The notes: a model not told the origin generated them from the sequence alone. Counted from the first letter of the stretch, positions 12,506 through 24,410 are shown. The stretch: DNA of 64,000 nucleotides from Annona cherimola (GCA_030490835.1 CM059971.1:71380224-71444223), one strand, 5' to 3'. Numbers and translations are program-made.

Positions 12506-12615
12506 AAAGGGAACAAAGAAACTCGAGGGAGAGCTCAAACATGATATCGTTTTGGTCATTTGGGGATAGAATCTCAACTCATATAATCTATTCTTTTCTT
12601 TTTAGAGATGAGTCT

Positions 12616-13422
12616 TGTAGACACCCCTCCCTTGAGCACAAAAATAAATAAATTGGAATGAGATCCAAGCCCAATAATGACAAGCAACCCAAGAACAAAC
12701 ATCAATGGGCTTTAAAACCAACAACCCATTTAAAACAAATCCAAGCAAATTCAAAGCAAACCCAAGCGAAACCAAGCCGGGCCTAACACTAGATAGGCCC
12801 ATCTAGCCTTGGCCCACAGGCGAAAAGCTCCAACAAGCCACAAACTGGGCTCTACAACAGCGGCTCACCAGATCCAGACACACCAACTGGGCTCTACAAC
12901 AACAGCCCACCAAGATCCAGCTCATCAGACACAGAACGAGCTCTACAACAGCAGCCCACCAGATCTAGCCTCAGCCCACAAAAGCGGGCTCTTCAAACAA
13001 CAATCCATCAGGCCTCAACAACGGCTCACTTGGAGCTATGGGCTCCAACCAGATCCAGATCCAACCACAACGGGTTCCCATCCATGGCCCAGAGCTTACC
13101 CGGCCTGCTCCACCATCTATAAATAGGGAGCCAAGCCTCCCCTCTCAACACACTTGAGGAGACATTCCAAAGGGGGAGGACGGGAGTCTGCAGCAATGCC
13201 TCGGTGCCTCGGCCGTCTCACTCCTCAAGCTCCAGCTTTCCCCCTTTCCTTCTCTCCCCCTTTCTCAGATCTTTTTATTTTTCTCTTTTCACGCCCGTGT
13301 AGATCGCCCTGGGTTGACAGATTTTGCCATATTTGTTTTAATCCGACAGTCGAAACCCAAACTCTGTATGATCGGTGCCTTTATTCATTGAAAACAAGGA
13401 CTGATCTTCCTTTTAAAGATCA
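12616..13422 (+). mobile_element. LTR of a Ty3/gypsy-like retrotransposon
   Basis: It begins TGTAGACACC, a common start of plant gypsy LTRs, and ends in CA. TTGGCGACTCC follows directly and looks like a primer-binding site. It has an internal promoter with TATAAATAG at 13118. Open frames in it are compositional. No partner LTR is seen before 14001 or after 21083, so this is a truncated copy. Confidence 0.6.
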
Positions 13423-13997
13423 TTGGCGACTCCATTTTTTGTTTTGTGTTAGTTTAACGTGCTTGTTTGAATTGGTGCTTCGGCCATGCAGGCGCACACG
13501 GATCCGCAGATTCCAGCATCATACACCGCCATTATGCTGCCGAATCCGTGGCTCAATCCGTGCATAAACAGGCCCCGTCTTAGCCGTTATGCTGTCGAAT
13601 CCACGGGAGGACACCCATATGCCAACGCTATTTCAAGATTGTCAATACTAATATGTTTTGCTCCATGAGAATGCAGGAAAACCAAGCCCATGCTGCTGCT
13701 CCAAAAGCATTGAAGAACCGGCTCAAACCCATTCGACACAATCCAGATTTTCAAGGCTAGGAAAAACAATCCGAGCACATCGTAGCGCTCGCGGTGGGTG
13801 CTACAAGTCTCTATCCACATTTTGTAGCAACATCAACTTGCGATATACCTTAGGCTACAAGGATTGGATTATCATGAAATAACTACCAATTGAGAATGCT
13901 TATATCGCATTTGATCTTTCACACGCATCAATGACATAAAATGGCACAAACCCCAATCCCTCTTGAATTTTTTATTAAATAATTTCTATTTTTATTT
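13423..13997 (+). other. Leftover internal sequence of the truncated LTR element
   Basis: It follows the primer-binding-site-like TTGGCGACTCC. It has moderate GC content and short open frames, but no gag or pol motif that I can recognise. The Harbinger element begins at its end. Confidence 0.4.
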
Positions 13998-15180
13998 TTA
14001 GGGTTTGTTTGGTAATAGTAAAAAGTTGGGTGACAAGTTTTCGATGCAAAAACTATTGCATCCACCCTCCGATGAGTTGCTGTAGCTCATGCAAATTAAT
14101 GCGCCTGCCATTGTCCACGTTTCTTTTTTTTGTCGTTGACCAGAAACTGCCAACCATTCATTGATGTGCAAAATACGTATGTGTTGACCGAATGGGATTC
14201 CAATGCCGCAGGAGCGACAGATGCCCTCCTTAAACAGCCTGATAATGAAAAAATAGTGCACGTTCAAGCGTATAAAAGAATGAATGGCTAGGGAACGTTT
14301 TAAAAACCAGTTAAAGGTTATTGTAATATGAATTGAGATGATGGAGCTGTTTGGCAATCTTCACAACTTGCGTGACAAATTTTCAGAATTTATGGCCTGA
14401 ACAAATGCATATATTTCCTATTATACCCATAACATATCATAAATTAGACTTAAATACTCATGACATTTCACTTAAAGAGCTGCCGTTAAAATAATTCAAC
14501 AGACCTAATGGGGGTATTTTAGTGTAAAAATATAATGCCCTCATTAATAAAATAATTACATAATTTACATAGCGAAGGGTGCACATTGGGCTGTTTTCGC
14601 AACATCGGACCACGTGGTTAATGGAATTGATTATTTGAATTAATTCACAACACATCAATTTAACGAGGTAAAAATTGCATAAAAATTTCAAACGCGAAAA
14701 TGTGTGAATTACTCACACTGGTATGTTTCATAATTATCTTTTGTATATTCCTAACTCCAACATAATGTGTGAATTGTCGAATTTAGGTAAAGAAATAGAA
14801 AAATTACTTTCATTCTTTGTAATTTACCACCGCCCGTCAATATTATTATAGTCCATTTATATTACTAATAGCAACGAAAACTATAAATAGTTCATTGCAG
14901 AGAGAAAGGATTAGTATATTTATAAAACCACCTAGGAGTCCACTAAAGATCCCATACAAATCAAAGCAACTTGTAATGGCTAAGTCCTCCAAAGAAGAGA
15001 AAATAAAAAAACCCAGCTAAGAAGCTTTTGAAAACATTAATTTTACACCACCTTTTGTTTCCAACAAGCCCTATAGTCACATAGGTTAATGATTATGTAA
15101 TTAGTCGGTTTGACACATTCTTGATAGTGACATAGGTTCACAACCCCTTCTTTCTCCTTTTCCGTTCCAATGAAAGTTGT

Positions 15181-15369
15181 TCACACTGCCTCGGCCTGAC
15201 CTATATCCTTAAAAGCTTGGTAACAAGAACTTTTATAACCACCGACTTGATTATGCGTTTCCGGCCATGACGTGTATACACTAGGTACACGACCTTTGAA
15301 TACAACATAACATCTCACCATCTCCACGCTTGAACCTGTCACATTTTCCAAAACAATGACAACATACAT
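15181..15369 (-). pseudogene. RNase H1 N-terminal / viroplasmin-like domain fragment
   Basis: A 62-residue open frame contains YVVFKGRVPSVYTSWPE, then a QV-GY spacing and CYQAFKDIGQAEA. This is the small alpha-beta fold found at the N-terminus of eukaryotic RNase H1 and in caulimovirus P6, which binds RNA-DNA hybrid or double-stranded RNA. Only this domain is present, with no RNase H catalytic part nearby. It lies downstream of the Harbinger ORF1 on the same strand, so it may be a C-terminal remnant of it or an unrelated fragment. Confidence 0.55.
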
Positions 15370-15750
15370 ATAAGAACCAAATTTGCTGTTTTATGATATT
15401 GCATTAGATAGCTGTGGTGATTATGATGAAAAGACAAGAATATAAGCTGTAATATAAATCCAGAAAATGCTATTAAACAGCCACTGTAGTCTTTAAAAAG
15501 TAACAATTGGATTGTTCTTGTTCCACATTTTCAATAACCCAATACAAGTTCATGTCCATTTCCAAAACCATAAAACAAAACAAACGCAGATTGCCAACAG
15601 ACACACATAATAGCATTTTACAAGTTTAAGTCCAAACAAAGGTACGAGATATAAAACTACATAGTTAATACAAACCTAATAATTGTCACAAGCAATATGA
15701 AACAAGAAGTGTTCAATCAGAGTCTACTTCTATTGAACAATAACAACAAC

Positions 15751-16990
15751 TCAAATGCCTTGTCTAATCCCATTCAACATAATTACACGCATATGATCGT
15801 TAGCGGCTATAAACGCTGATGCAACATGGGGGTTCTTATTAAAGTAACACATAGCTATTGTTAAATCAACATCGGTCATTCCCATGGACTTTAGTAATGC
15901 AGGCAATGCACGGTAATCCTCTACCCAGTCTTATTTGAATGTGTGGGTATGTGTGTGTGACACAGTTCCAGGTTGACCTAAATAAGTTTCGGCAATGCCG
16001 GCAAACTCTTGCATTGGTGTTTGTGGCTGTTTATGGACGGACAGTCTAGGCCGATGCTCAAAAGAGTTAGGTGATGGTCCACCAGCATGTGATAGTGCAG
16101 GCGAATGACTAGATGGACCTCCTATTGGCATCCCAGATGAGCCTGGAAAAGCAAATTCGCCCCCCGATCCAATGGCGGGCTCCTCGCTATGAGGAGTCTC
16201 CATACTAAATGCTGCCCCTTCTTCATCCACCCCATCTTCTTCAACCCATCCTTATCGTGGCTCTTCAAACCCCACAGCGAAATGACCTGAGGCACGATTA
16301 CTGCCGAATAACTCATGTAAGTCATTCCAACTAAGATGTTGTGGCCACATGAATCTTTTGCACATGCTATCTTGCTGCAAAACAAAATTTAGTGGATGTT
16401 AGCTAATTCCTTCCATAGTGTTAAACAATGTGAATAATATTTACATAACAGTGACAATAAGAAATATATAATTGAATGTCGCATACTTGTATTAGTGCTT
16501 TTCAGGCAAATTCGGGACCAACAAATCTGCTCTCTGCCACATCCCACTCCATTTTGATTTTGTTTTTAATTTTCAAATACATACTGTACGTCTTTCTTAA
16601 GGTCATCATCCTATTTTGCACATTTCGGGGGTTGATGGATACTGCAAAGAGATTACTTAACTCTTGGGTAATTGCCTAGAAGACTACATCTTTAATTTTG
16701 TTGGCCTCTGTGGTTCCATTATATAAGTTCCATAGAAGAATATCTACTAACTTCTTTATCTTGCACTTTTATCCACTGATGTCTATACTTGGACGACGAT
16801 GGACCTGCGCCACTTGTCCGGTGATTGGACCCCTCGCCAGGGGTTTCCTCCCCAATGACCACACATCTAAAGTGGTCCATGTATACCGCCTGCAAGTAAA
16901 TGAGCACAACCAAGTGTAGATGACACTTACCAAAAGGATAACACATGAATATATGTATAAACAAATTCGAATGAATTTTTAAAACCACGA
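15751..16990 (-). pseudogene. Harbinger ORF1, MYB/SANT-like DNA-binding protein, broken
   Basis: Read across frames on the minus strand, the order is an N-terminal SSSKYRHQW region, a MYB-like helix stretch with NVQNRMMTLRKTY and KIKMEWDVAE, the conserved DLHELFGSNRASGHFAVG linker, a Gly/Pro/Ser-rich section (15931-16230), and a C-terminal module from DWVEDYRALPALL to NGIRQGI and a stop at 15751-15753. This is the architecture of plant L10-interacting MYB-type ORF1 proteins of PIF/Harbinger elements, which bring the transposase to the termini. Several in-frame stops (after SMELI, after GPEFA, after EEPR, after HTFK) and at least one frame change show it is dead. Confidence 0.7.
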
Positions 16991-17115
16991 GTCATAGAAA
17001 ATGAAGTCATTAACATCCCACAAACACATTTATAGCATGCCACCATATGTATTTGATAGAAGACAGTCATCATATATCACATACATATGCAAATTTCAGT
17101 TTACATAAAGACTTC

Positions 17116-18546
17116 TTACATAGACGAATTATCTGCCCACATTCGAGATGCTAATTCATCGCGTTTCGCCCTCCACTCATGTCGGGCCTCTCTAGACACC
17201 CCCCTCACCATAATTTCCATTTGTTCGTCATCTAAAACAACACTAATAACATCAAAATTAGCGAGGTTTAGTTCATCGATCATGTGGTGGGGTAGTTCAG
17301 AATCATCTACAGTGGTTATGTAGTTATGAAGAATCACACATGCGATCACCATTTAAACCTGAATCCTATAGGGGTATGTAGTCATGACTTGCAGAGACGG
17401 AAATTTCTTTTTCCACACAGCAAATAATTTTTCGACAGTTTACTGCAAACGAGCATGTCTGAAGTTAAACAACTCTTCATTATTCCTTGGACTACTCCCA
17501 GGTCCGAAAGTGCTCATATGGTATGACACACCTTTGTATGGTGCCATGAAACCGGGCACATGCCCGTATCCAGCATCCACCAAGTAATAACGGCCTATAG
17601 CAAATGAGGGTGATCTGTCAAGTAGACAATCACATTTCATGAATATGAGAAAGTGGAAATGGAAAATTCTTACCTCGTGGAATTGTCAAATGATTGGTGG
17701 AACGTTCCAGTGCATCTTGTAGGACATGCGCATCATGCACACTACCTTCCCAGCCAGCTAATATATAGTTGAACTTCAAATTAAAGTCACATGCTGCCAG
17801 AACATTCTATGTGGGATCTTCATGTCTATTAATAAACACGACAACATTTTCAGATGGAGGTAGAACATGAATGTGGGTACCATCAATAGCTCCAATACAT
17901 TCCTAGTAAGTAAAAAATGTCAATCCGGTGTGCAATGTCTACGTCACTTGTGTCTGTTAGCACTTTGATAAAAAATGATTCACGGTGTACCTGAAAGTAT
18001 GGTGCTAGAGTTGGGTCAAAGGAGATCTTTTGGTGAGTTTGACAACTTAGACGGGCGACACAGTCTTCATGTAGGGAGAGAACTGATTATAGACACTTAT
18101 GAAAATGGTGGTGTACAGTCTCACCGGATCTACAAAAGTACATACTGATGGAACGATTACGTACATTATGGGCCAAAGTGTGAAAAAACATTGTCATTTG
18201 TTTACTTATGGTTACATATCTAGTGGATTGCAAGATCCCTTTACTCTTTACTAAATCACACAACTGATTGAATGCGAATGTAGTCATTCGCAGTTGTGAG
18301 ATGCATCGTCGATCCCCCGATAGACCAAAGAATGCATAAATAGTTCATGTTGAAGTGCTAAGTCATGATTACTGAAATCCGTCCGGCTTTCTTCTTCCTC
18401 TTGAGCTAGTGCTAAGGCTCCACCTAATAATACAAATGACCTACATCGCTCAATGTGTCAACCAGAACAATTTTCAACCGATTCCACAACAGCTGGTAAT
18501 GCAGTTTCGATAGAGGAATCCATATATGGAGAGGAAGAACTATTCA
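17116..18546 (-). pseudogene. Harbinger DDE transposase, broken
   Basis: The minus-strand conceptual protein starts MNSSSPYMDSSIE. It includes the N-terminal helix region FNQLCDLVKSKGIL...RSGETVHHHFH and the catalytic region GAIDGTHIHVLPP, YYLVDAGYGHVPGF and NNEELFNFRHARLQ (D, D, E), and ends near EWRAKRDELA. The typical introns of plant PIF transposases are recognisable at about 17998-17905 (after PYFQ) and about 17675-17595 (after TIPRG). At least five in-frame stops interrupt it (in the N-terminal VENCSG region, after FHKCL, after HEDPT, after HARLQ, after RIQV). It belongs to the same element as ORF1 at 15751-16990. Confidence 0.8.
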
Positions 18547-19070
18547 TGTTGTAGCAGTCTGAAAAGAATTATTTACTAGTTAATTCAAGAAAATACATGT
18601 ATAGATAATGAATATTTGAATTAATCATTTATGAACAAGAGCCATCAAACAAGGAATACGAAAGTACATACAGGAGTGTACATTGACAATGGGCTATAGT
18701 GCATCGAGGGTCTGTTTAATTTGGTTTCTTTTGATGCCACTTTTTAATAGGACTTCCTCTAATAAAAGAGGGTATTTTAAACTCTAAATAGTGATTTAGG
18801 GTATGCGATTAGGGTATTAGAAGGGAGTTAATTTACGTCTTTCCATGCTATAAGTTAAAGGATGTTAGAGCTTCACCTTGTAAGAGGGGTCATGCAAATT
18901 GGTTAAACTTGAAACCATATTATGGTGCAAATATGAAACTAAGGTTACAGTAAAAATTTCACAAACATTTTCGAGAACCAAACCATCTTATTTGGCATGC
19001 TAGTTAATTAGGCTTGAAAAGAGAGGGTTACAACAAAACCTATGCCGAACCTATGATCACAGGTTTTTCG

Positions 19071-19442
19071 TGGATGACATTACAATCAGAGAGTTCAACA
19101 AAAACAAGCAATGGAGTAAGATATCCATCAAAGCCCATGCAGATAATTGCAAGCTTGTGGGATGGTGAGGATTGGGCAACGGAAGGAGGGAAGGAAAAGA
19201 TGGATTGGACAAATGCACATAATTCATAGCCAGCTACAAAGGCTTTAGTGTAGATGGGTGCAGATCATCAAATTAGGAAGGCTACTTTTCATCTAGTTTC
19301 TGGTGGAACTGTGTAGAATACAACAGCCTGAGTCCAACCCAAATGTGTGCATACGAAAATGGGAAGAAGAATTATGTGGCTTATGATTACTGCTCTGATA
19401 GGCCAAGGTTTCCTACCCCACCAGAAATCAATATGGAATGAA
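19071..19442 (+). pseudogene. Xyloglucan endotransglucosylase/hydrolase (XTH) C-terminal fragment
   Basis: Three frames together spell the XTH C-terminal half: [12 protein letters not shown], then [26 protein letters not shown], then ASYKGFSVDGC...FWWN and AYENGKKNYVAYDYCSDRPRFPTPPE with a stop at 19440-19442. XTHs cut and rejoin cell-wall xyloglucan. Here the catalytic DEIDFEFLG part is missing, two frameshifts occur (near 19112 and 19229) and an in-frame TAG follows GCRSSN, so this is a dead fragment. An acceptor-like CACAG precedes it at 19068-19072. It lies between the putative Harbinger ends, in the opposite orientation to the transposase. Confidence 0.8.
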
Positions 19443-19769
19443 TGGAATCATTTGTAACCCATACGAACAAATGTATTCAGTATGTGAAAATGATACACTT
19501 GGAAATTATGCAGAAAATGCAAATGTTTCTTTTTCTCCAAAAACAAAACAAAAATCTCCAAAAAGCTCAGCTACTATTAAAACCCAGCCACCAACAACGC
19601 GAGGGCTATTAAAATAATAATAATAAGAAAAAAGAATCGCCCAAGCTGCTGTCGTTCGCCAAATTGGAAATTTCCAGCTTTACAAAAGAGACCCACCACA
19701 GAACAGCTCCCCATTTCTCCATCCCATCACCCATCGCCCCCCTCTCCCCATTTATCTTTTCCCCTCGCT

Positions 19770-20036
19770 ATGGCAGATTTTAGATCAAGATCGTGTGGAG
19801 ATGGCAGGACCCAGATTGAAGTATATGGAGCCGTGCCCTCACAATTAGGCATGCATGATCTGAGGTGCTATAGAGCTTCCTATGCATCTGGCCAGCACAC
19901 CCAGATGTCTGAAGAGTTGAAATTCAAAAAGGGAAGGCCGGCAGCTGTCCCTCCTCGTCGTCTTCTTCTTCTTCCAAAGGGGGATGGAGTTTCAATGACC
20001 CTGAGCTGCAGAGGAAGAAGAGGGTTGCCAGCTACA
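19770..20036 (+). pseudogene. DUF3511-family gene fragment, exon 1 only
   Basis: It starts MADFRSRSCGDGRTQIEVYG, then DLRCYRASYASGQ and an LKFKKG stretch. In a second frame it continues SSSSSSSSKGGWSFNDPELQ and RKKRVASYK, ending at a donor-like AAG|GTTGGT. This matches plant DUF3511 proteins (about 100-120 aa, function unknown). A one-base loss in the run after FKK explains the frame change. The second exon (beginning VY-VEGK in the family) is not found before 21083, so the gene is truncated. The upstream sequence looks like a native pyrimidine-rich 5' UTR. It sits inside the putative Harbinger. Confidence 0.75.
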
Positions 20037-20039
20037 AGG

Positions 20040-21080
20040 TTGGTAATGGATTTCCTTTCCTTCTCTGTAAAATTGGGTATGATCAGTTTGTGATTTGGGT
20101 TTCTGGCTTCAATTCACTTTCTAGCATTTGCCAACTCTTCATGCTATCAAGATCTTGGAAGCAGGATTTGGTTTTTTGATTTTCATATCAATGAGCTTTG
20201 AAGAAGCAGAGCTTGTGTTTTGATGGTATATTTTAAATTTCTATGCAATGCAATCTCCGATTTGGTTAAAAATGGTCCTGGACTAGCTTCACTCCCATTT
20301 ACCATCTTAAGCGTTGGGACAAATCCTTAGAAAATAGAAACACGGTCAATTGATACAGCTCATTTTTTTTTATCATGCAATCTCTATGATTGATGGAAAT
20401 CCATGTATTTTGGAAATTGAAAATTGGGGAAGATATTGTGGATGGATGATTGTAGAGGGCAGGTTTTCATCGCATCCATGCCCACCCAACAAGAAAGCAC
20501 TCACGCATAGAAAAACAATGTGAATCAAAGAAAGCACTCACGCATAACGGGAATGAAAACCATTGCCGCATATGATCGAACAGAAAGAGGGTAGAACGGA
20601 TCTACCTGTCGGCCTGTCGCCGCTGATCGGCAGTGTATTGATTTTGCAGAGGAGCTGATGGATGGTTCGGAATGCTGTCCATCGATGATCGTTGGCCGTC
20701 GATTTTGCGCCGGATCACCCGCTCGTGTATATCGTCTCAGACGCTATCGCGCACGTCTTGCAGATAATCGGGCAGGAAGTAAACGTCACGATGGGACAGG
20801 CGATGATCGGATCAGCATCGACTGCTACTGGAGACGAGAGGCGCCACTGGTGGTGCCTGCTGCGTTAGGGCAACCTCTTGCAACCCCTTGCAGCAGCCGT
20901 GTCTGTATCGCTTTTCTCCCCCATCGCCGTTCCCAAGGAAAGGTTACTACTGCAACCGTACGAGCAGCGGTAGCCTTAGTGACGCCGGTCCCAAGCCAGA
21001 AATGACGGGATTTTGTAGTTTCATCCCCTGGCGTGAAAAGTTTTGTGAAAAAACTTGAGTTATGTTGGTTGCCAAACAGA
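20040..21080. other. Non-coding right part of the Harbinger element
   Basis: It holds the intron-like continuation after the DUF3511 exon, then a GC-rich 20560-21000 stretch. That stretch is open for about 115 codons, but I cannot match it to any family on either strand. It is probably subterminal element sequence. Confidence 0.4.
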
Positions 21081-21767
21081 CGCTTAGACTACTACTAATC
21101 CAAAGAGAGAGAATCTCCCATGTTCCACTGTCCTTTGATTAGGACCTAGAATCTATATAAGATCGATGCCTATTTCTTAGTATGACTGCCGATTCAATTA
21201 GTGGCAGTCCCTGTTGTTTTTAGTTTTATTTGCTTCCTTTATCAGTATGCTCAAGTATTTATTTTGCATCATGATGCGTATGGCTTGATCCCATAAATCG
21301 CATATTTCAATTTTAATTTAAAACAAAACTTTAGTTTTAGGCCTAGTCCATTGGCTCATCGTAGTGCACTTAAATACAATGTGCTATTGCCCAACGATCG
21401 CGTCCAAATTTCTATTTCTCCTCACATGCTGTGTCTAACATGGAAATTCCTACCCACAAGAATCGACCCAATTTCCCACCCTCCAACTCTCCAGCTGCAT
21501 AAACCTATGTAGAAACCCCCCATCTCTGTATTCACTGCCTTAGTTGTCAGCCTTTGATTCTTAGGAGCTTGCAGTTGTTGAAATCATAAAAAAAAAAAAA
21601 AGGCACGGAGAGTGAAAAATCTTAACTTAATATGTTTTACTTATTACGAAACAAACACCAAAATAATATACAATACATTATATTATAATATACTATAATA
21701 ATATATATTAACATATATTATAATGTATAATATATTAACATATATAATATATGATGATAATACTATA

Positions 21768-22182
21768 TAGGTAATGATCAAATACGTCTAAGATTTGCGT
21801 CTGGCTATTTGATCGCATCCTAATATATATATTTTTTGATTTCTTTCTTGTATAATCTTAAAGCCCAATTAAAATATGCCATGTGGCCAACTTTGAAAAT
21901 TTAGATTTTATTTGATATGATTTTAGCAATCTTGCAAATAAAAAAAATTGGGACAATTTCATGCGCCAGCACATGAAACGGCAGTTATTTTTTATTTTTA
22001 AATTTCAAAAAGCATATCAGATCTAATTTAAAAATTTTCAAATTTATCCATCTGGTATATTTTTGCTGGGTTAGCAAGATTAGGCAAAAAAATTCAAAAA
22101 AAAAAAAATGTCGTGAAACAGGTAAAATGGCTAGACGAAAATTTCCTTATTTGTGTCCAGACGCAATTGATCATTGCCCGAT
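21768..22182. mobile_element. MITE with about 22-bp terminal inverted repeats
   Basis: The left end GGTAATGATCAAATACGTCT pairs with the right end AGACGCAATTGATCATTGCC (17-18 matches). Subterminal GCGTCTGGC / GTCCAGACGC also pair. The body is AT-rich without coding content. No clear target duplication could be fixed because the flanks are TA-rich. Confidence 0.55.
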
Positions 22183-22189
22183 ATGCTAA

Positions 22190-23405
22190 TAACATAATAT
22201 ATTATATTATAAACTAGTATTATCTATCGTATTAGTAATCATTTTGATTATTGTATATTATATATAATAACATAATAATAATATAATACCACATGATATA
22301 GTATAACATAATATTTATTTAAGGACTTTTGCCGTGGCAATCCATGATGAGGCATTTATTAATATTAAATTTAAAGTTTAAGGACTTTTACCGTGGAACA
22401 GGAGATTGGAGTTGCAAGTTGCAAGGATATCCAACAAAAATTAGGACAGAACACGTGGCAGCAAAAAGCATTCTTGGACTTTTTTTTTATGGGTATATTT
22501 ATATACATCTCAACACATATTACACGGAAGCTTTGAGACATTCATAATCGGGAGACACACAGCTTCCCAAGAAAATCTGAAGACACAGCTCCACCAAAGA
22601 ATTAGGAAGACACAGCTTCCATCAGTTTAAAAATTCATGGTTAAAAATAATAGGGCAATCAAAAACACGTTGCAATTTTATTTATTTAATTATTTTTCAG
22701 TAATTTGTTGTTGAATTTATATTTTTATTCGACTAATAATTCTTAATGATGGTTAGATCTTTACTATGCTTGCCATCAAATCAAGGATCATAAACCACTT
22801 CTTGAAACTTGAGGTAGAGCTTTGTTTCTCCTTTAATATTTGGAAACGGTCTCTTCTATTAATATTTAGGAGCTTGTTGTCTCCCTATTTAAATCTTGTA
22901 AAAATTATCTTAGGATTTAATTATAAGATGTATTGAGATGTAATATGAAATACCTCAACAAAAAAACCAAGAATCATAAAACTTGTAATACTGCGAAGAA
23001 ATGGATTCTCAAATAATAGTCATATTTTCTGTTAACTTCCTCTTGGATGGTCACAATGTCCTTTTGAAAAAAAGCCACGTTGAAGTTTCCTTCCCAATCC
23101 CACCCCAGCCACCATCATTTTCTTAAAGGTCCAAGACAAACACTTGGATCTAAACGATCAAGGAACGGTTTTCATTTCAGGAGAAGAAAGGGCGCATCTC
23201 GTAAAAGATGAAGTAGCAGACCATCTTAACCGTTACTTACATATATCTCTTTCGTTGCTAAAACTCACTATTCATAGACATTGCTAGAAATACCCATTTT
23301 CTGTTTTCTTTGCCCCTCACATAGACAATAAGGACGAATGTTCCTCCCTATCCGATAATGGGATTAACAGATGAAATCCAAATCCTCTTTAACTGGAGAT
23401 GGATT
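22190..23405. other. Intergenic DNA, no gene supported
   Basis: There is a short direct repeat (AAGGACTTTTGCCGTGG / AAGGACTTTTACCGTGG at about 22320 and 22380) and repeated ACACAGCT words at 22555-22620. No open frame has family character. The last part is presumably the promoter side of the gene at 23524. Confidence 0.5.
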
Positions 23406-23407
23406 CA

Positions 23408-23440
23408 TTGAGAGAGAGAGCGAGAGAGAGAGAGAGAGTT
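23408..23440. repeat. GA microsatellite upstream of the 23524 gene
   Basis: GA repeats with one GC interruption lie about 85-115 bp before the ATG. GA tracts are common in plant 5' leaders and promoters. Confidence 0.85.
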
Positions 23441-23523
23441 ATATGTGAGGATTTTCACCATATATGACTCGTTGCCATTGATATTTTGCATTTATTATAA
23501 AGGGAAAAAAAAAAGATAGAAAG

Positions 23524-23970
23524 ATGAAGAGTTCATGGGCTTTCTTGTTACTTGTGTTTTTGTTGAGTTTCATTGACGATGGCTCTGTTTCTGTTCATGG
23601 CTTATCTCTTCCATCTTCTGCCGATGGCTATGCTTCTAGCTCTTCAGGCAATGTCAATCCTGTTGCTGGGGACATTGCTGATGATAGATTGTTCGATGTA
23701 TTCAATGAGTCGGCAGCCATTGATTCATATACAGGACTTCCAGTGGCTAAAGGGGAATGAAAAAGTGAAAGTTCCGAGGAGCCAACATAGGAAGTATCAC
23801 GGGAGGAATTGAAGCAGGGGATGCCACAAGTACTGTATTCTGCAGCTGTTTCTCTCTTAGAAAAATACGATTCAGCCAAGGCCAAGGAATTAGCTGATTT
23901 TATTGTTTTGTATATTTTAGAGATTGGTTCAGAGGACGAGGTGAGATATTACTATGTAAAAAGACAATGA
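23524..23970 (+). pseudogene. Secreted-protein-like gene with two in-frame stops
   Basis: The frame from the ATG at 23524 gives a clear signal peptide (MKSSWAFLLLVFLLSF, cleavage near VHG), then an acidic Ser-rich stretch with an N-glycosylation site (FNESA), and stops at TGA 23758-23760. The same frame stays protein-like beyond it: KSESSEEPT, a TAG at 23788-23790, then EVSREELKQGMPQVLYSA and SLLEKYDSAKAKELADFIV up to about 23940, with a plausible GAG|GTGAGA donor. I do not recognise the family. Either it is a recent pseudogene with two nonsense changes, or only the 78-aa secreted peptide is made. A TATA-like TTATAAAG is at about 23493. Confidence 0.5.
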
Positions 23971-24410
23971 ATGAAACAACCCTGTCTTAGGTTCCATGAT
24001 TAAATCTGTCTTTGATTAAAATAGAGAGCGAAATTTTTTTTTAAGCATGCTGTTGTTGTTTAGAATCGTTAGGGGTGCATATATTCAGTGATTACCTTAA
24101 CCATATTTATAAGGGATTATGATCCTATTGTCTTGAAGTAACTTTCATCATGGTGCAAAACTCTTTTTCTTAAAATTTTTAATTTTTTTTTAAAAATATT
24201 AATCTAAGTGCATTTAATTTAGGAGAATGTTTTAATGCACCCCAATGCATTGAAATTATCAGAGTGCATTGAAATAATTTATATATTAAGTTTTATAATG
24301 CATCGGGGTGTCTTGAGCTAACAGTAACTTTTGTGAGAGACTCAAGTCTCAAATTTTAGTTAATGTTAAGGTGTGGAAATAGTTGATTTTGGATATAATA
24401 AAAAGGAAAG

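Larger units (their letters stand above)
14001..21083 (-). mobile_element. Decayed PIF/Harbinger DNA transposon
   Basis: It starts GGGTTTGTTTGGTAA, and its right end reads TTGCCAAACAGACGC, giving an inverted repeat of 12/15. Both sides are flanked by TTA (13998-14000 and 21084-21086), the 3-bp target typical of this superfamily. On the minus strand it holds a DDE transposase (17116-18546) followed by a MYB/SANT-like ORF1 (15751-16990), the usual two-gene Harbinger set. A second TIR-like start at about 14346 (CTGTTTGGCAATC) leaves the exact left end open. About 2.4 kb on the right contains host gene fragments. Confidence 0.55.

Noticed and set aside
12809..13668. Three overlapping open frames (105, 137 and 60 codons) that look like small genes
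   Set aside because: They lie inside the LTR and adjacent internal sequence, are rich in simple Gln/Thr/His or Pro words, and do not share a frame or family.
14825..14840. ACCACCGCCCGTC, similar to a universal small-subunit rRNA motif
   Set aside because: Only about 11-13 bases match and the surroundings are unrelated AT-rich DNA, so it is chance.
20658..21005. A 115-codon open frame rich in Arg and Ala near the Harbinger right end
   Set aside because: No recognisable domain. It lies in GC-rich subterminal transposon sequence, where long open frames are expected by composition.
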